A stretch of DNA of 64,000 nt from Monodelphis domestica (lineage: Eukaryota > Chordata > Mammalia > Didelphimorphia > Didelphidae), in contig NC_077228.1 of the NCBI RefSeq assembly GCF_027887165.1, positions 181,970,525 to 182,034,524 on the forward strand. The letters are read 5' to 3'. Below, in pieces: positions 9,500 through 20,667 of this stretch. A program made the translations under genes and the position numbers. The notes under the pieces are model-generated. The model was given only the letters and a program-made list of their open reading frames with translations, was not told where the DNA came from and did no database searches. Numbering within the stretch: position 1 is the stretch's first letter; each line of letters opens with the position of its first letter.

Positions 9500-10780
9500 G
9501 AAATCCTCTAACATGAGCTTCTTTTACCGTCCTCTTACATATCTTACATCATTGTTTATCTTCACCCATCCTCTTTTCTGCTTTTTTTCCCCCCTCTCAC
9601 AGGAAGAAGATCCCTTCTCTTTGCCAAGGCAAACCTTGCCCACTATACCCTGATTCCAAGACCTCTGCATCTTCTCTCTCTCTCTGTGTCTCTCTCCTGT
9701 CTCTCTCTGTCTGTCTCTGTGTCTCTGTATGTGTGTCTCTCTGTTTCTGTCTCTGTCTCTCTATCGCTCTGTCTTTCTCTGTCTCTCTGTCTGTCTCTGT
9801 CTCTGTCTCTCTCTCTGTGTCTCTCCATCTCTGTGTCTCTCTCTGTCTGTCTCTGTCTCTCTCTCTCTGTCTCTCTGTCTCTCTTGTCTTTGGTCTCTCC
9901 CTCCCAACTGTTTCCTTCCTCTTTGCCCACCACAAACAGTGCTCAGATGTCACCAGTTCTAAAAAAAAGCCTCTCTTCATCTTTGCTACCCCTTCCACTT
10001 GGTATATTTTCTCTTTTAATTTTACTGCCAAAATTCTTAATTGTCATCAACCTTCACTCTCCTTTATGAACTCGTAATTCTATTTATTTGCTCCTTTATT
10101 TTATCTAATCTGACTTTTCCCAACTTTCCACTTTGATCCAAGTCACTTGTGACCTTCTAATATTTAAACCCAACTGACTTTTCTCAGTCCTTATCCTCCA
10201 TGATTTCTCTATATCATTCTAAACCATTGATGATCTCTTCCTTCCTGAAATTCTTTTCTTGGCTTTAGTACATGTCCCTGTTTCTTCTTCTACCTCTTAA
10301 TCCATTCTTTCTTTTTCTCCATTTTCTTCTTTTCCCTCAAATGTGAGTGTTGACAAAGATTCCATCCTTGGTCTTCTTCTCTTCTCTTTCCATGCTTTCT
10401 CCCATTGCAATTTCATCTATTTCCATGACCTCAATTATCACCTTTATGCCATTGATCCTCAAACTTACAATTCTAGTTTAACTGTTCTCCCTCTCAGCTG
10501 TCTCATTCCCAGCAGCAAATTAGACATCTTCTCAGTTGGTAGACATTTCTCCCAAAGCTGAGAGTGTTTAAAAATGAACTTCCCATTGCCTTCCCCAAAC
10601 CATTTCCTTCTCCTAGTGGTGCCATCCATATTTTTAGGAAAACCACCATTCTACTAGTCACTCATGCTCAAAACCTCAGCCATCCTTGTTTTCCCCCTTC
10701 TTTTTTCCATCTTCTCAAGTCCGGTGGTAGTTACTGCTTTTACGCATTAGAGCCTACATTGCCTTTAAAATTAATTATTT
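9500..10780 (+). mobile_element. L2 LINE, ORF2-derived part (left segment)
   Basis: The strand reads like mammalian L2: TTCTCAGTCCTTATCCTCCA, TTCCATCCTTGGTCTTCTTC, then CATTTCCATGACCTCAATTA and TTATGCCATTGATCCTCAAA, matching the L2 reverse-transcriptase region. It is heavily decayed. The element resumes at 12110-12410; the DNA between is a later L1 plus SINE insertion. Confidence 0.65.
9663..9895 (+). repeat. (TCTG/TC)n simple repeat
   Basis: About 230 bp of CTCTGTCTCTCTGTCTG-type microsatellite inside the L2 copy. The apparent open frames on both strands are products of the repeat. Confidence 0.95.
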
Positions 10781-11445
10781 TGAAATTTAAAAAAAAGTTT
10801 TAGTGATACCTTTTGTTTTGACATCATAGTCATTTCTGTATATTCCCTTTTCCCACCCAGTGAGTCTTCTGTTGTAGCAAATAAAAAGCAACATTTCTGA
10901 CTGCCTGTGCAACATTCCATATTCACACTGTCCTATCTCTCCAAGGAAAGGAAGGAGGTGAATTTCTTGATTGCCTCTCTGGAGCCAAGATTAGTCATTA
11001 CAATTACTCAGCATTCAGCTTTAGTGGTTTTATTATCCTCTCCCATTTATATTATTGCTGTCATGTTTATTGTTTTCCTGGTTTTGCTTACTTCACTTTA
11101 TATTAGTTATTACAAGTTTCCCCATGCATCACTGAATTCCACATAGTCATAGTTACTTTTTTGATAATTATATTCCTAATATTCCATCACATTCATAAGC
11201 CACAGTTTGTTCAGCTATTACATAATTGATGGACGCCCACTTCATTTCTAGTATTTTGCTACCACAAAAGCTGGTACAAACATTTTGGTAAATAATGGGG
11301 CCTTTATTATTTTTTTCCTGTCTTTGACTTCCTTTGCAATGGGCTCTCTGGGTCAATGGATATGGATTTAAATTTTTTTTAATATTTTATTTCTCCTCAA
11401 TTCCATGTAGAAACAATTTTAAATATTCATTTAAAAATTCTTTGA

Positions 11446-11642
11446 GGGAGTGCCGCTGAGTGACTCAGGGGATTGAGAGTTAGGCCTCTAGACCGGAAGT
11501 CCTAGATTCAAATGTGGCCTCAGACACTTCCCAGCTGTGTGACCCTGGGCAAGTCACTTAACCCCCATTGCCTAGCCTTTACCACTCTGCTGCCTTAGAG
11601 CCAATTGGCTCCAAAACGGAAGTTAAGGGTTTAAAAAAAAAA
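11446..11642 (+). mobile_element. Marsupial SINE, family A (first of a tandem pair)
   Basis: A sense copy from GGGAGTGCCGCTGAGTGACT to GTTTAAAAAAAAA. It is preceded by AAAAATTCTTTGAGGG, and the same sequence follows it before the next SINE, as expected of a target-site duplication. Confidence 0.85.
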
Positions 11643-11651
11643 TTCTTTGAG

Positions 11652-11848
11652 GGGGCAGCTGGGTGGCTCAGAGGATTGAGAGATGGGAATTCCAAGATTC
11701 AAATCTGGCCTCAGACACTTCCCAGTTGTGTGACCCTGGACAAGTCACTTAACCCCCATTGCCTAGCTCTTACTGTTCTTCTGCCTTAGAACCAATATAC
11801 AGTATTTATTCTAAGACATAAGGTAAGGGTTAAAAGAAAAAAAATTAT
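11652..11848 (+). mobile_element. Marsupial SINE, family A (second of a tandem pair)
   Basis: A sense copy from GGGGCAGCTGGGTGGCTCAG to an A-rich tail, followed by AAATTATTTGAG, a third version of the same target. Both SINEs therefore used one site within the L1. Confidence 0.85.
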
Positions 11849-12109
11849 TTGAGCCAAATCCTCTCCTTTCCTTCCTCCCCTCTTCCACCCTTGAAATGCC
11901 AAGCAATCTGATATAGATTTTATATGTGTGCCAATGTAAAATAATTTTCAATATTAGCCATTTTGTTAAAGAGAACTTGAACCCTGCCAAAATGAAGAAA
12001 ATAAAATAGAGTATGTTTCAGATGTGGATTTTTAAATCACCCGACACACACATATATAATTACAAGTTGTTTCCCAGTATAATTGGACCCTTTTTTACCT
12101 TTTGCTCCA

Positions 12110-12410
12110 ACTATCAAAATGACCTCATAACCATTTCCCCAAACTAGTTTCTTTTCCCTGTTCTGTTCATGGCTCCTAGAATGATCCTCTTAAGTTAAAT
12201 TCTGGGTGTGTTACTCCCCACTCAAAAACTTTCAATAGCTCCCTATCACCTACTGAATAAAATCCACTCCCTTGCTCTTCTGCCCACCTACTTAAGACTC
12301 CAGCCAAGTCGGACTGTTCATCTAATCTCCCGCTTCTGTGTCTATTCTCATGCTGTTCCCTCTACCTAAAATCCCCCCCCGCCCCTCTCATGTGCCTCGC
12401 CTGTCAGAAT
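12110..12410 (+). mobile_element. L2 LINE (right segment)
   Basis: AGAATGATCCTCTTAAGTTA, TTACTCCCCACTCAAAAACT and CTCCCTATCACCTACTGAAT followed by AAAATCCACTCCC are typical of the L2 region downstream of the part at 9500-10780. Confidence 0.65.
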
Positions 12411-13559
12411 ATGACCGTGGCCCTTAACGCCCAGATCAGATACGGCTCTTTCCATGTGAAACTGAACAGAGAAGAACCCTGGGAGGTTGGGAGGCCACTG
12501 AGAGCTCTGATAGTTCCAGAGAAGGGTCATCAAAGTCCTTTCTTTGTTGAGCTGGATCCATTCTTTCACTGGGTTTCCTGCAGTGCTAGTGTTCAGGGAG
12601 ACCCACTTAGTAGTAGAGGCTATTGGGAAATCCCTCTTTTTCCAGCTGCTCCAACAACCCCCCCTTTTTTTTCCAGGTGCTGGAGTTCACCAGAGATGAA
12701 ACGCCCTAATGGGGCAGCCAATAGTGATGGCCTCTCCTTCGCTGCCCAAGCCTGCTGCAGTAAGCCGGAGGGTGCGTGAGCATCAAGGCACCGAATTTCT
12801 CCGCCAGAGCACACTCGGCTCCTCCGAAGCCTTGCTCCCAGCCACCCTCTGTCCTTCCCGTCTTGTGCAGGGTTTTGGAACTTTGGTATTGCCACATTGT
12901 GATTGGAGCAAGCATCCGGGGGCCCCCTTGCCAAGGGCAGCAGCCAATCACAGTTTTCTCCTTTAGCTGTGTTGTTTTAGGGGCAGTGAGAGGAGGGGAG
13001 CTCTCCCCTCCCTGGTTTGTTGGGTTTTTTATGTCTCTCTGTAGCCTCTTGGCGTCCCTTTCCTCCCTCCCGTCATCCCTCTCCCGAAGGGAGCAGGTCC
13101 AGTCAGTGCGAGGGCTGGACACATAAAGCACAGACCCAGGTTTCTGTAAGGGAAGAACAAATGGACCCTTTTCTTCCCTCACGTAACCGCCCTCGTCCCT
13201 CAGACTAGTCTAGAATCCACTGAAGGCTCTGAGGCTTCTCCTTCCTGCCCCCCTCTCAGCACCCCACTCCCTTCTTTGCCTGGGCCCCTGGCTGCTGTTT
13301 TTCAGGATGAAGCCCATCCTCCATCCTTGTCTCCTCCCCAGAACTCTCTCAGGCACAGGGATGAAGAAACAGGATCTGATGGAAGACCCACACTTGGACT
13401 GGGGTAGCAGACAGGCACAGGCATGCTATAATGATCTGACACAAAGACCCTGGAGCCAACCAGTGGGAGTGCTATGAGAAAGCCTAGTGGACAGTAGTTT
13501 CCTGAGGGTCTTCCTTCAGGAAGGTTGCCACCTCCCAGAGAAATGGGCCTGGGGCTAGC
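12411..13559. other. GC-richer unique DNA with facing CCAAT boxes
   Basis: A low-repeat stretch with no recognised exon. TGTGATTGG (12898-12906) and its reverse complement CCAATCACA (12944-12952) face each other across 37 bp of GC-rich DNA, an arrangement that could bind NF-Y. It could also hold a CUEDC1 3'-UTR exon if the donor at 7499 is used. Confidence 0.35.
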
Positions 13560-13740
13560 CCTAGAACTGGAAAGGACCTTCGAGATCATCTAATCCAACC
13601 TGATCATTTTCCAGATGAGGAAACTGGGGGCCAGAGAAGTCCATGGATTCACAAGCCTTTGGGGGGGGGGCAAAGGTGGGATTTGAACTCAGATTCCATG
13701 ACTCCAAATTCAGAATTCTTCCCATTATGCCAGAAGCAGA
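13560..13740 (-). mobile_element. MIR3-like SINE
   Basis: Antisense: GAACTGGAAAGGACCTTCGA, GATCATCTAATCCAACC and CAGATGAGGAAACTGGGG, then GGGATTTGAACTCAGATTCC. It contains a run of G at about 13662-13671. Confidence 0.7.
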
Positions 13741-14216
13741 AATAGCATCACCGGGAGAGCGATCTGCTGTTACATTGGAGATTGGTAATGGTGTGGTCGG
13801 GGATCCTCTGTAATAGTCTGGAGGCAGGATGAGGGCATGCTGGAGCATTTGCTTCTTTTACTACTCTTGGGGAATAGAACAGGGGCAAGTTGTCCATTGG
13901 GGAGCCAGTGGAGGCATAGTGGCAGTACTCTGCTCTAGATTGATTACTGGGCTAGACTCCCAAGTTTGGGATCTCTTGCCAGCCTATTTGGTGTGGGAAA
14001 AGGGAAAGGAAGGGAGAGGACCTCTAGGAGGAAATCCCATAGTCCAGTTTGGCTGTGCTGGTGGCCGGGTGAAAGAAAGGAGGGGCTCCTTCCCTCAGGA
14101 AAGCACTGGCATGGAACACCTCTAGGTGCTGAAGGGGGAAGCTTGGTGCCTATAAGTAGAAGATGTTAAACCATGAGACCTTCAGAGCTAGAGAGAACAG
14201 TGGGGGAACAACTGGT
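13741..14216. other. Unique intergenic DNA, nothing recognised
   Basis: No exon, RNA gene or repeat could be identified. Confidence 0.4.
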
Positions 14217-14425
14217 TTTTTTGTTTTTTTTAAACCCTTTCCTTCTGTCTTGGAATCAATACTGTGTGTTGGTTCCAAGGCAGAAGAGTGGTAAGGGCTA
14301 GGCAATGGGGGTTAAGTGACTTGCCCAGGGTCACGCAGCTGGGAAGTGTCTGAGGTCAGATTTGAACCTAGGACCTCCCATCTCTAGACCTGGCTCTCCA
14401 TCTACTGAGCTACCCAGCTGCCACC
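14217..14425 (-). mobile_element. Marsupial SINE, family A
   Basis: A well-preserved antisense copy from the oligo-T start to ACCCAGCTGCCACC. Confidence 0.9.
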
Positions 14426-14883
14426 TAACAGCTGTTTTTTTTTTTATGCAGGGTGCAGGGTGAGGGGTGGAGTTGCCCTGGGTATCACCTGCTCAGTCCC
14501 CAAAGCTGGCTGCAGAACAGAAGTGCAGGCTGAGTCCTGTTTGGGGTGGGGAAGAAACCTGTTCTCAAGAGGAAGCTGTGCAGGGGGATCTACCCAGCCA
14601 CTCGTTCAATCACTGGCCTAGGGAGTTCACTCTCTCTGTCTTTTCACATTAGTAGCTTGGCACAGGGAAGGGGAGAAGCTGATTTCAGGAATCAGGAAGC
14701 TTGGAAAAGAGAATTTTTTAGAGGAGGGGCTTCCAGGTTCAGGAAAGCATCACATCTCTACTGCCCAGTTTAGGACCTGGACTTCTTATTGTTAATGGTG
14801 GGATAGTAAGAGGAAGCTTATAGCTGATCTGGGGAAACATCTCTTAAGATGATGAATTATTCTTGAAGCATTTTTCCTTAGTT

Positions 14884-14894
14884 GGGGGGGGGGG

Positions 14895-14955
<61 letters not shown>

Positions 14956-15250
14956 GAGAGAATGAGAGAGAAATGAGAGAATGAGAAATATGAGAGAGAG
15001 AAATGAGAGAATGAGAAAGATAAATGATAGAATTAAAGATGAGAGAAATGAAAGAATGAGAGAGGAGAGAGAACTGAGAGAATGAGAAATAGAGAGATGG
15101 GAGAATGAAAAAGAGGAGAGAGAGATGGGAGAATGAGAGACAAATGAGAGAATGAAAGATAAGAGAGAAATGAAAGAATGAAAGAGATGAGAGAATGAGA
15201 AAGACCAATGAGAGAATGAAAGATGAGAGAGAAACGAAAGAGAGAGAATA
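14884..15250 (+). repeat. (GA)n and (AGAGAATG)n-like purine tract
   Basis: A G run and a pure GA tract (about 14898-14952) grade into degenerate GAGAGAATGAGAAATGA units. Long reverse-strand frames here encode only Ser/Leu repeats. Confidence 0.95.
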
Positions 15251-16370
15251 TCTATGTGAGTATGTAGAGCAGCAGGATTTACATACTCATGATTTCTCCA
15301 GCTCCATTCCCCAAGTTGCTGCACTTTCTTCCCCAGACCCCGGGGGACCCAAAGAAGGAAGGATTCCACAATGGGTGGCCCCCCTGGGCAGTGGTTGGGC
15401 CTGGAATGTGCTCAGGTCTGCTGGCTGGCAGGCTCAGACCCTGGAATGTGCCTGCAGCTACCAGGGGGAGAGGAGCTGCTTATGAAATGTAACCAAGTTT
15501 GGAAGTGTGTGCAGAGGTTGCTAGGGGTGAAGCTGGAGTGGGGCCACAGGTAACAGAAGGCGTCTTGGCAAGGGAATGAATAATTTACAGCTGAGGAGAA
15601 GGCTACCTTTTTTTTCTCCTTTCTCTTTCTCTCCTCCCTTCCTTTTGCTCTTCTCCCTTTCCCTCTTAGCTGCCAATCTCTCCCACTCACCCAGGTCCCT
15701 TGCCCAGCAAAAAGATCTGTTTGATTTTGAGGTTCCCCCCAAGGCTTCCCTACCCCTTTGTGCCTTCCTTCTAGCTCTACATGGATAAGAAGAAGAAAGC
15801 AAAGCTCCCAAGCTACCTGACCCTTTCATCTAGAGGTGATCCCCCCCCCAGCCAGAAGGACAGCTCTTTCCTCTTCCCCAATACCAATTTGCCACAGACT
15901 AGGGGCCCAAGGGAGATCTGAGGGTCCCCACTCTGGGGGGTCCTGAAACCTGTTATTCCTCAGAGGCCAGGGAAGGGATCTGCTTTAGCAATCAGATGAT
16001 CCAAAACTAAACGGAAAACGTAACACCCACCCTGCCCCAATCTCTCTTGATCCTCAGGAGAGAGGGAAGAGAAGGATGCTGGGATGGAAGTAGCCAAAGC
16101 AAGCTACATTCAGAGACTCATTTCTCCTGCAAACGAAAACTTGTTCACTTCCAGCAAAGCTGTGCAGTGTGAGAATCCATGAAAGTTCTTTTAAACAAAC
16201 AAACAAAAAAAACCCCAGCATTTGGGGAATTCATATGGTGGAAACCCAATCTTGAGCTTTGTGAGTGTTGGTTGCTATGTTAGGTTTTGTTTCCACGTGT
16301 TGTTGTTGTTGTTTTTTCTTAAAGATGTTTAATAGGAATTCATATAATAAAGTCATGGTGTACTCTTAAC
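15251..16370. promoter_or_regulatory. Low-repeat stretch with paired TEAD-like sites
   Basis: CTGGAATGTG occurs at 15401-15410 and 15441-15450, exactly 40 bp apart; its reverse complement CACATTCCAG fits the TEAD consensus ACATTCCA. A CAGCTG E-box lies near 15587. This motif grouping suggests an enhancer, but that is inference. No exon is recognised. Confidence 0.3.
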
Positions 16371-16899
16371 TTTCAGTTGTGGTCTCAGTTGAGTCGGTCC
16401 AACAGGACAGGCAGGAGAAAGACTGGGGACAAGTCTGACCTCAGAAGACTTGAGGCTGCTGTCTTTCATCCTCTTTCCTCATTTTCTGGCCTCAGCTTTT
16501 ATCCAGGAAGGTGCATTTCTAAGGGGTTAAGTGACTCATTTCATAAGGATGGTGATGCCTGTTTCCAGGTCGGTGGCCTCTTAATTATCTGCTTGGATTC
16601 TCCCATCACCAAGCACCTTTCCCCAGGCTGTCCTCTCCCTGTCACCCAGCCTGTGTTTGCTTAGGGAAGGTAAACTACTTCTGCTGTTAGCTTAAGCAAA
16701 ACACAACTGGGAACGTTGATCTCTTACAAAAGCATTATATAATTTGGTTCCCAAATCAAATAGGAAAATTTTTTTGTATTGCCCGTGTCATATACCATTA
16801 TTAGTTCAGAAAATCCAGGGAGGATTGGAGCTGATGGCGTCTTTTGGAACAAAGTCACTGACTCCATCCAAGCGCTGGGTCAGCTAGTACCTGGGCTGT
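16371..16899. other. Unique intergenic DNA, nothing recognised
   Basis: No supported exon, RNA or repeat. Confidence 0.4.
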
Positions 16900-17070
16900 T
16901 CAAAGAGCAAACAGCAAGAGACAGAGGCAAGGAAAGGCCACAAGTATCTATTGGTTACTTACTGTGTGCCACACACTGTACTAAGTGCTGGAGATACAAA
17001 TACATGTGAAAAAGAGACAGTCCCTTTCATTGAGGATCTTATATTCTACTAGGGGAAGTCTGTAAAAGAG
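16900..17070 (+). mobile_element. Ancient mammalian interspersed repeat fragment
   Basis: TACTGTGTGCCACACACTGT, ACTAAGTGCTGGAGATACAA and ATTGAGGATCTTATATTCTA follow the widespread pattern (tgtgctaagtgctggggatac, then aaggagcttacattcta). Similar fragments occur near 7840, 18090, 24230, 30740, 33850, 51175 and 52385. The exact family is uncertain. Confidence 0.5.
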
Positions 17071-17189
17071 ACCTAAGAAGAATTGGAGGGGAGTGGCTAA
17101 TCTGCCAGGGTTTTCCCCTTAAAAGAGAGCCCTTGTTCCTTACAAGAAATTCATTCATAGGAGGAAGGGGCAGGCACACCACAAGGATG

Positions 17190-17452
17190 TTCTAGGGCAG
17201 CATTGGTGAAGGTTTTCAAGTTCATGTGCCCAAACTGCACTTTCAAGTTGCCTGTGAGCCCTCCACATTACCCCATTGAGTGGAGAAAGTAAGTGCTCCC
17301 TTTGGGTGCCTGGATAGAGGGACAGGGCATTCAAAAAATATAGTCTAGATGGCTCTGGGTCCTTGGGCTCTGGGAAGAGGGGGAACAGAGTAGCTCCCCA
17401 GCCTGTGCCAGTCCGGCACTCGTGTCAATCCTTCACCAATGCTGTTCTAGGG
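17190..17452. mobile_element. hAT MITE with intact 8-bp duplication
   Basis: The element at 17198-17444 (247 bp) has terminal inverted repeats CAGCATTGGTGAAGG at both ends and is flanked by a perfect 8-bp duplication TTCTAGGG (17190-17197 and 17445-17452). It encodes nothing. End and target preference place it with Charlie/OposCharlie-like hAT elements; the related copy at 60546 supports a family. Confidence 0.85.
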
Positions 17453-18085
17453 CAAGACAGTAGCTGAATCATGGAAGTGAAGTTCAGGAAAAGAATGAGG
17501 TTTAGAGCAAGTTCTGGAATTGGGTGATTTCTAAGATTTCTTCTAGTTCACAGATTTTTCAACTTGTAAAAACTTTGACTGTCTCTACTTCAAGGAATGG
17601 GGTGATTGGCTCATTTGTTCCCACTACAGATGACCAGAGCAGCTTCATGTCCTTGGGAGTAAGGGCTCTGTTGCTAGTCAGGACTGTCAGACTGAGTAGG
17701 AGTGGAACTTAGGAGTGGTTTTAAGTTGAAGGAGACTGTTTTTGGCAGAGGGAGTAATGTAGGTAAAGTGTCTGGGATGGAGAAGCATTGAACCTAGGAA
17801 TCACGCAGAGAAGAAACAGGTAGGTGCCTACAAGGTCATGGGAACACAGAATGGTCCACCTGCTCAAAAGCATCTCTGGAGTGGCTTAGTCTGACATTGC
17901 CACCATTATTAAAATTGTTTGGATTAAGAAATGGGTTCTAGGAGGGCGCCATTAAAGTGCAAATGTTACCTGGGATAGTAACATATTAACTAGGCTAATA
18001 TCCATTATCAGAGGATAGATTAGTACATGTTTCCCAAACGACTCTGTGGAATTCTGCCAGAAATAGAGGTTTCATGAGAATATTT
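17453..18085. other. Intergenic DNA, nothing recognised
   Basis: No supported feature apart from low-level similarity to ancient repeats. Confidence 0.35.
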
Positions 18086-18243
18086 CAATTCACTATTATT
18101 AAGCAAATGCTGTGTGTAAGATGGGAGACATGCAAAGATAAAAACAAAGTGCTCCTGCCTTCAAGGAGCTTACCTTTTTGTGGGGAGGAAAGGGACAAAT
18201 AAAAAGCCTACACACGTGAATATAAAGTGTATACAAAGTAATT

Positions 18244-18438
18244 TTTTAAAAAATCTTTGCCTTCCATCTTAGGATCAATATTGGTTCTAGGAGAGAAGAG
18301 TGGTGAAGGCTAGGCAATGGGAGTTAAGTGACTTGCCCAGGGTCACACAACTAGGAAGTGTCATAGGCCAGATTTGAACCCTGGAACTCAGGTCTCCAGA
18401 CCTGACTCAATCCCATGAGCCACCTAGTGGCCTCTACA
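18244..18438 (-). mobile_element. Marsupial SINE, family A
   Basis: An antisense copy from TTTTTTAAAAAATCTTTGCC to GAGCCACCTAGTGGCC, moderately diverged. Confidence 0.85.
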
Positions 18439-18809
18439 AAGTAATTTAAAGAGGATAATGATAATAATTTAGATTGGGGAGAGGAGCTGGGACCAGGAAG
18501 GCAGAACCTGAGTTGGGTCTTGAAGGAAGCTGGGGTTTGGAGTCTGTGTAGAGAAGGTGAGTAGTGAGCATTCCAGTCTTTGGAAGAGGCCTAAAGGCAG
18601 GAGATGTAAGGTCATGTACAGGTACCAGCTAGCAGATCATTTTGATTCTGACCAATAATAGGGGATAATATGAAATCAGACTGGAAAAATAGGTCAGAGT
18701 CAGATTGCGAAGAACTTCAAATGCCAGACTGAGGATTTTTTGTTTTATCCCAATGGCAGTGGAGATGCATAAAAGGTTTCTGAGTAAAGATTTTATGCCC
18801 TTTTAAAAA

Positions 18810-18990
18810 TAGAAAATGGAGGAAATATGTCTTGACCAAAGACACATGTAAAACCCAGTGGAATTACACATCAGATATGGGAGGGGGCTGAGGGGAGGGA
18901 AAGAACATGAGTCTTGTAACCATGGTTACTAAACTAAATTAGTCAATTAAATAAAATTTTTAAAAATAAATAAAATGAAAATAAAAAATA
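18810..18990 (+). mobile_element. L1 3' end
   Basis: GACACATGTAAAACCCAGTG, GAATTACACATCAGATATGG and GAAAGAACATGAGTCTTGTA followed by ACCATGG and an AAAATAAATAAA-type tail: the extreme 3' end of a marsupial L1, 5'-truncated. Confidence 0.65.
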
Positions 18991-19140
18991 GAAAATGTAT
19001 ACATCAACATTTCTCATGGGTAGTCATTTGGGGAATAAACTGAAATAAATCATTTCTTCAATTGTGCTTTAACATTTTCCCAACTTCTTCTTTTCTTGGT
19101 CATTCTACCTGGTCCCTCTTCCCATCCTATCCAGCACTTA

Positions 19141-19370
19141 TGGGTCCCTTAGGATATAGCACTGGGCTTGGAATCTGGACAACACATCTTCATGAGTTCA
19201 AATCTAGCCTCGGACACTAGTTGTGTGACCCTGGGCAAGTCACTGCCTCAGTTCTTCATCTGTACAATGAGCTGGAGAAGGAAATGGCAAACCACTCTAG
19301 TATCTCTTCCAAGAAAAACCGAAAATACCCACAAAGAGTAGGCATGACTGAAATGGAACAACAATAATTC
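19141..19370 (+). mobile_element. Marsupial SINE, family B (RTE/BovB-like tail)
   Basis: Family B has a tRNA-like head (CAGTGGATAGAG, GAGTTCAAATC), CAGTTTCCTCATCTGTAAAA, GGAGAAGGAAATGGCAAACC and a tail GGGGTCATGAAGAGTCGGAC-ACGACTGA resembling RTE/BovB LINE 3' ends. This copy is diverged at its head. Confidence 0.8.
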
Positions 19371-20054
19371 AAGCCTATAATTATATTATTGCTAAATTCA
19401 TTTGGGAAACGATAATTTAGGTTTTTGATTTATTTAGAAATGGATTGATTTTGCTGGGAAAGGAGGAATAGAAAAGTGAAGCTGGGGTTTGCTGGGCAGC
19501 TGAGACAAGGGCTGCCCAGGGGCAAAAGGGACCAAAGGAGATGCTAAAGACTTCTGTGAACTTCCACTAACAACCTCTGGGCCCAGACCTGGTTCTGCAG
19601 CTAAAACTGAGCCTGCTCCTACTCTCATTCCCTGTGCTCCCCCTATGCATGGAGTCTGCGGGAGGACTGTGGATGTGGTGGATGTGTGTGTGTGTGAGTG
19701 TGGAGCATGGGAAGAGAGAAGGGCCATCTCACTGGTCACAGGTAACACAAAGGCCCTGGAGCCTTGCTGGCAGTCCAGACTGCCTTAGGTGGAGGATGGG
19801 AGAGGAGCAAAGTGGTGGACAGAGGCAGCAAGGCTGAGGACGGGGACCCCAGAGTCTAGGAATGCCTCTTTCAGAAAAACAGCCGTTCTTGGAATGTCTC
19901 AGAAGTCAAATTCCTGGAAATGCTTTCTCTTGTGAAAAGCCTATTCACTCCCAGGGCGATAACCTTGGCATTAGCTGTTCTAGCCAGAAAAGAGTCCCTG
20001 GGATAGGCCAGAAGCCAACCCAAGAAGGAAAGTGGAGAGCAGCTGGAGGATTGA

Positions 20055-20068
20055 TTGCCACCTGGTGG
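20055..20068 (-). promoter_or_regulatory. CTCF-like motif
   Basis: Read on the minus strand it is CCACCAGGTGGCAA, matching the CTCF core CCASYAGRKGGCRS at all but the last position. It lies in non-repeat DNA. Confidence 0.45.
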
Positions 20069-20174
20069 CTGCTGAAAGAGGCAACAATGCCTGGACCCTC
20101 CAAGGGCTCCAGCACCCATTTTTCCTACAGGATGCCAAAGGCATCGAGGTCCTCATCTTTTCCCCCCCCTAGAT

Positions 20175-20300
20175 ATCAAAGACACAGATTTAGAGCTAGA
20201 AGGGGCCTTAGACATCATTTAGTCCAAGTTCCTCATTTTACAGGTAATGAGATTCACGTCCAGAGGGTATCTTGCCCAAAGTCACCCAGGTAGGGCCAAG
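20175..20300 (-). mobile_element. MIR3-like SINE
   Basis: Antisense TTAGAGCTAGAAGGGGCCTT, AGACATCATTTAGTCCAAG, TTCCTCATTTTACAGGTAAT and CTTGCCCAAAGTCACCCAGG. Confidence 0.65.
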
Positions 20301-20667
20301 AATGAGGATTCTCTCAGGTCCGGACTTAGAATTTTAGGACTAAACATGATCTTAGGGATCATTAAGCACCGAATATAACTTGGAAGGTATGTCAGAGGCC
20401 AGCCAACCCAGTCCATCCTAGACTGAGAACACTCTAATACCACGTGCCCCAGAATGAGGGTCACCCATTCTTCCCTGAAGACCTTGGATGAATGGAACTT
20501 CACTACCTACTGGGGCAACCCATTCCACTTTTGGAGAACTCTAATTTTTAGGAAGGTTTTTTTCTTACAGCAAACCTAAATATTTCTTTTAGAAACTTCC
20601 AGCTTCCTCCTAGTTCTGCCCTCTGGGGCCAAATGGAATAATTCAAATTCTTTCATGTGTTGTTTAG

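Larger units (their letters stand above)
10785..12060 (-). mobile_element. L1 3' region, antisense, split by two SINEs
   Basis: In antisense it matches other L1 3' pieces in the window, for example CATTCATAAGCCACAGTTTG then GTTCAGCTATTACATAATTG and, after the SINEs, GCCAAGCAATCTGATATAG. The L1 segments are about 10785-11436 and 11849-12060. It sits inside the L2 element. Confidence 0.65.

Noticed and set aside
9597-10077. Arg/Glu- and Ser/Leu-rich frames
   Set aside because: Translation of the (TCTG)n repeat and flanking L2 sequence.
14792-15369. Ser/Leu/Phe-rich minus-strand frames resembling membrane proteins
   Set aside because: Translation of the GA-rich simple repeat; no start, splice or family support.
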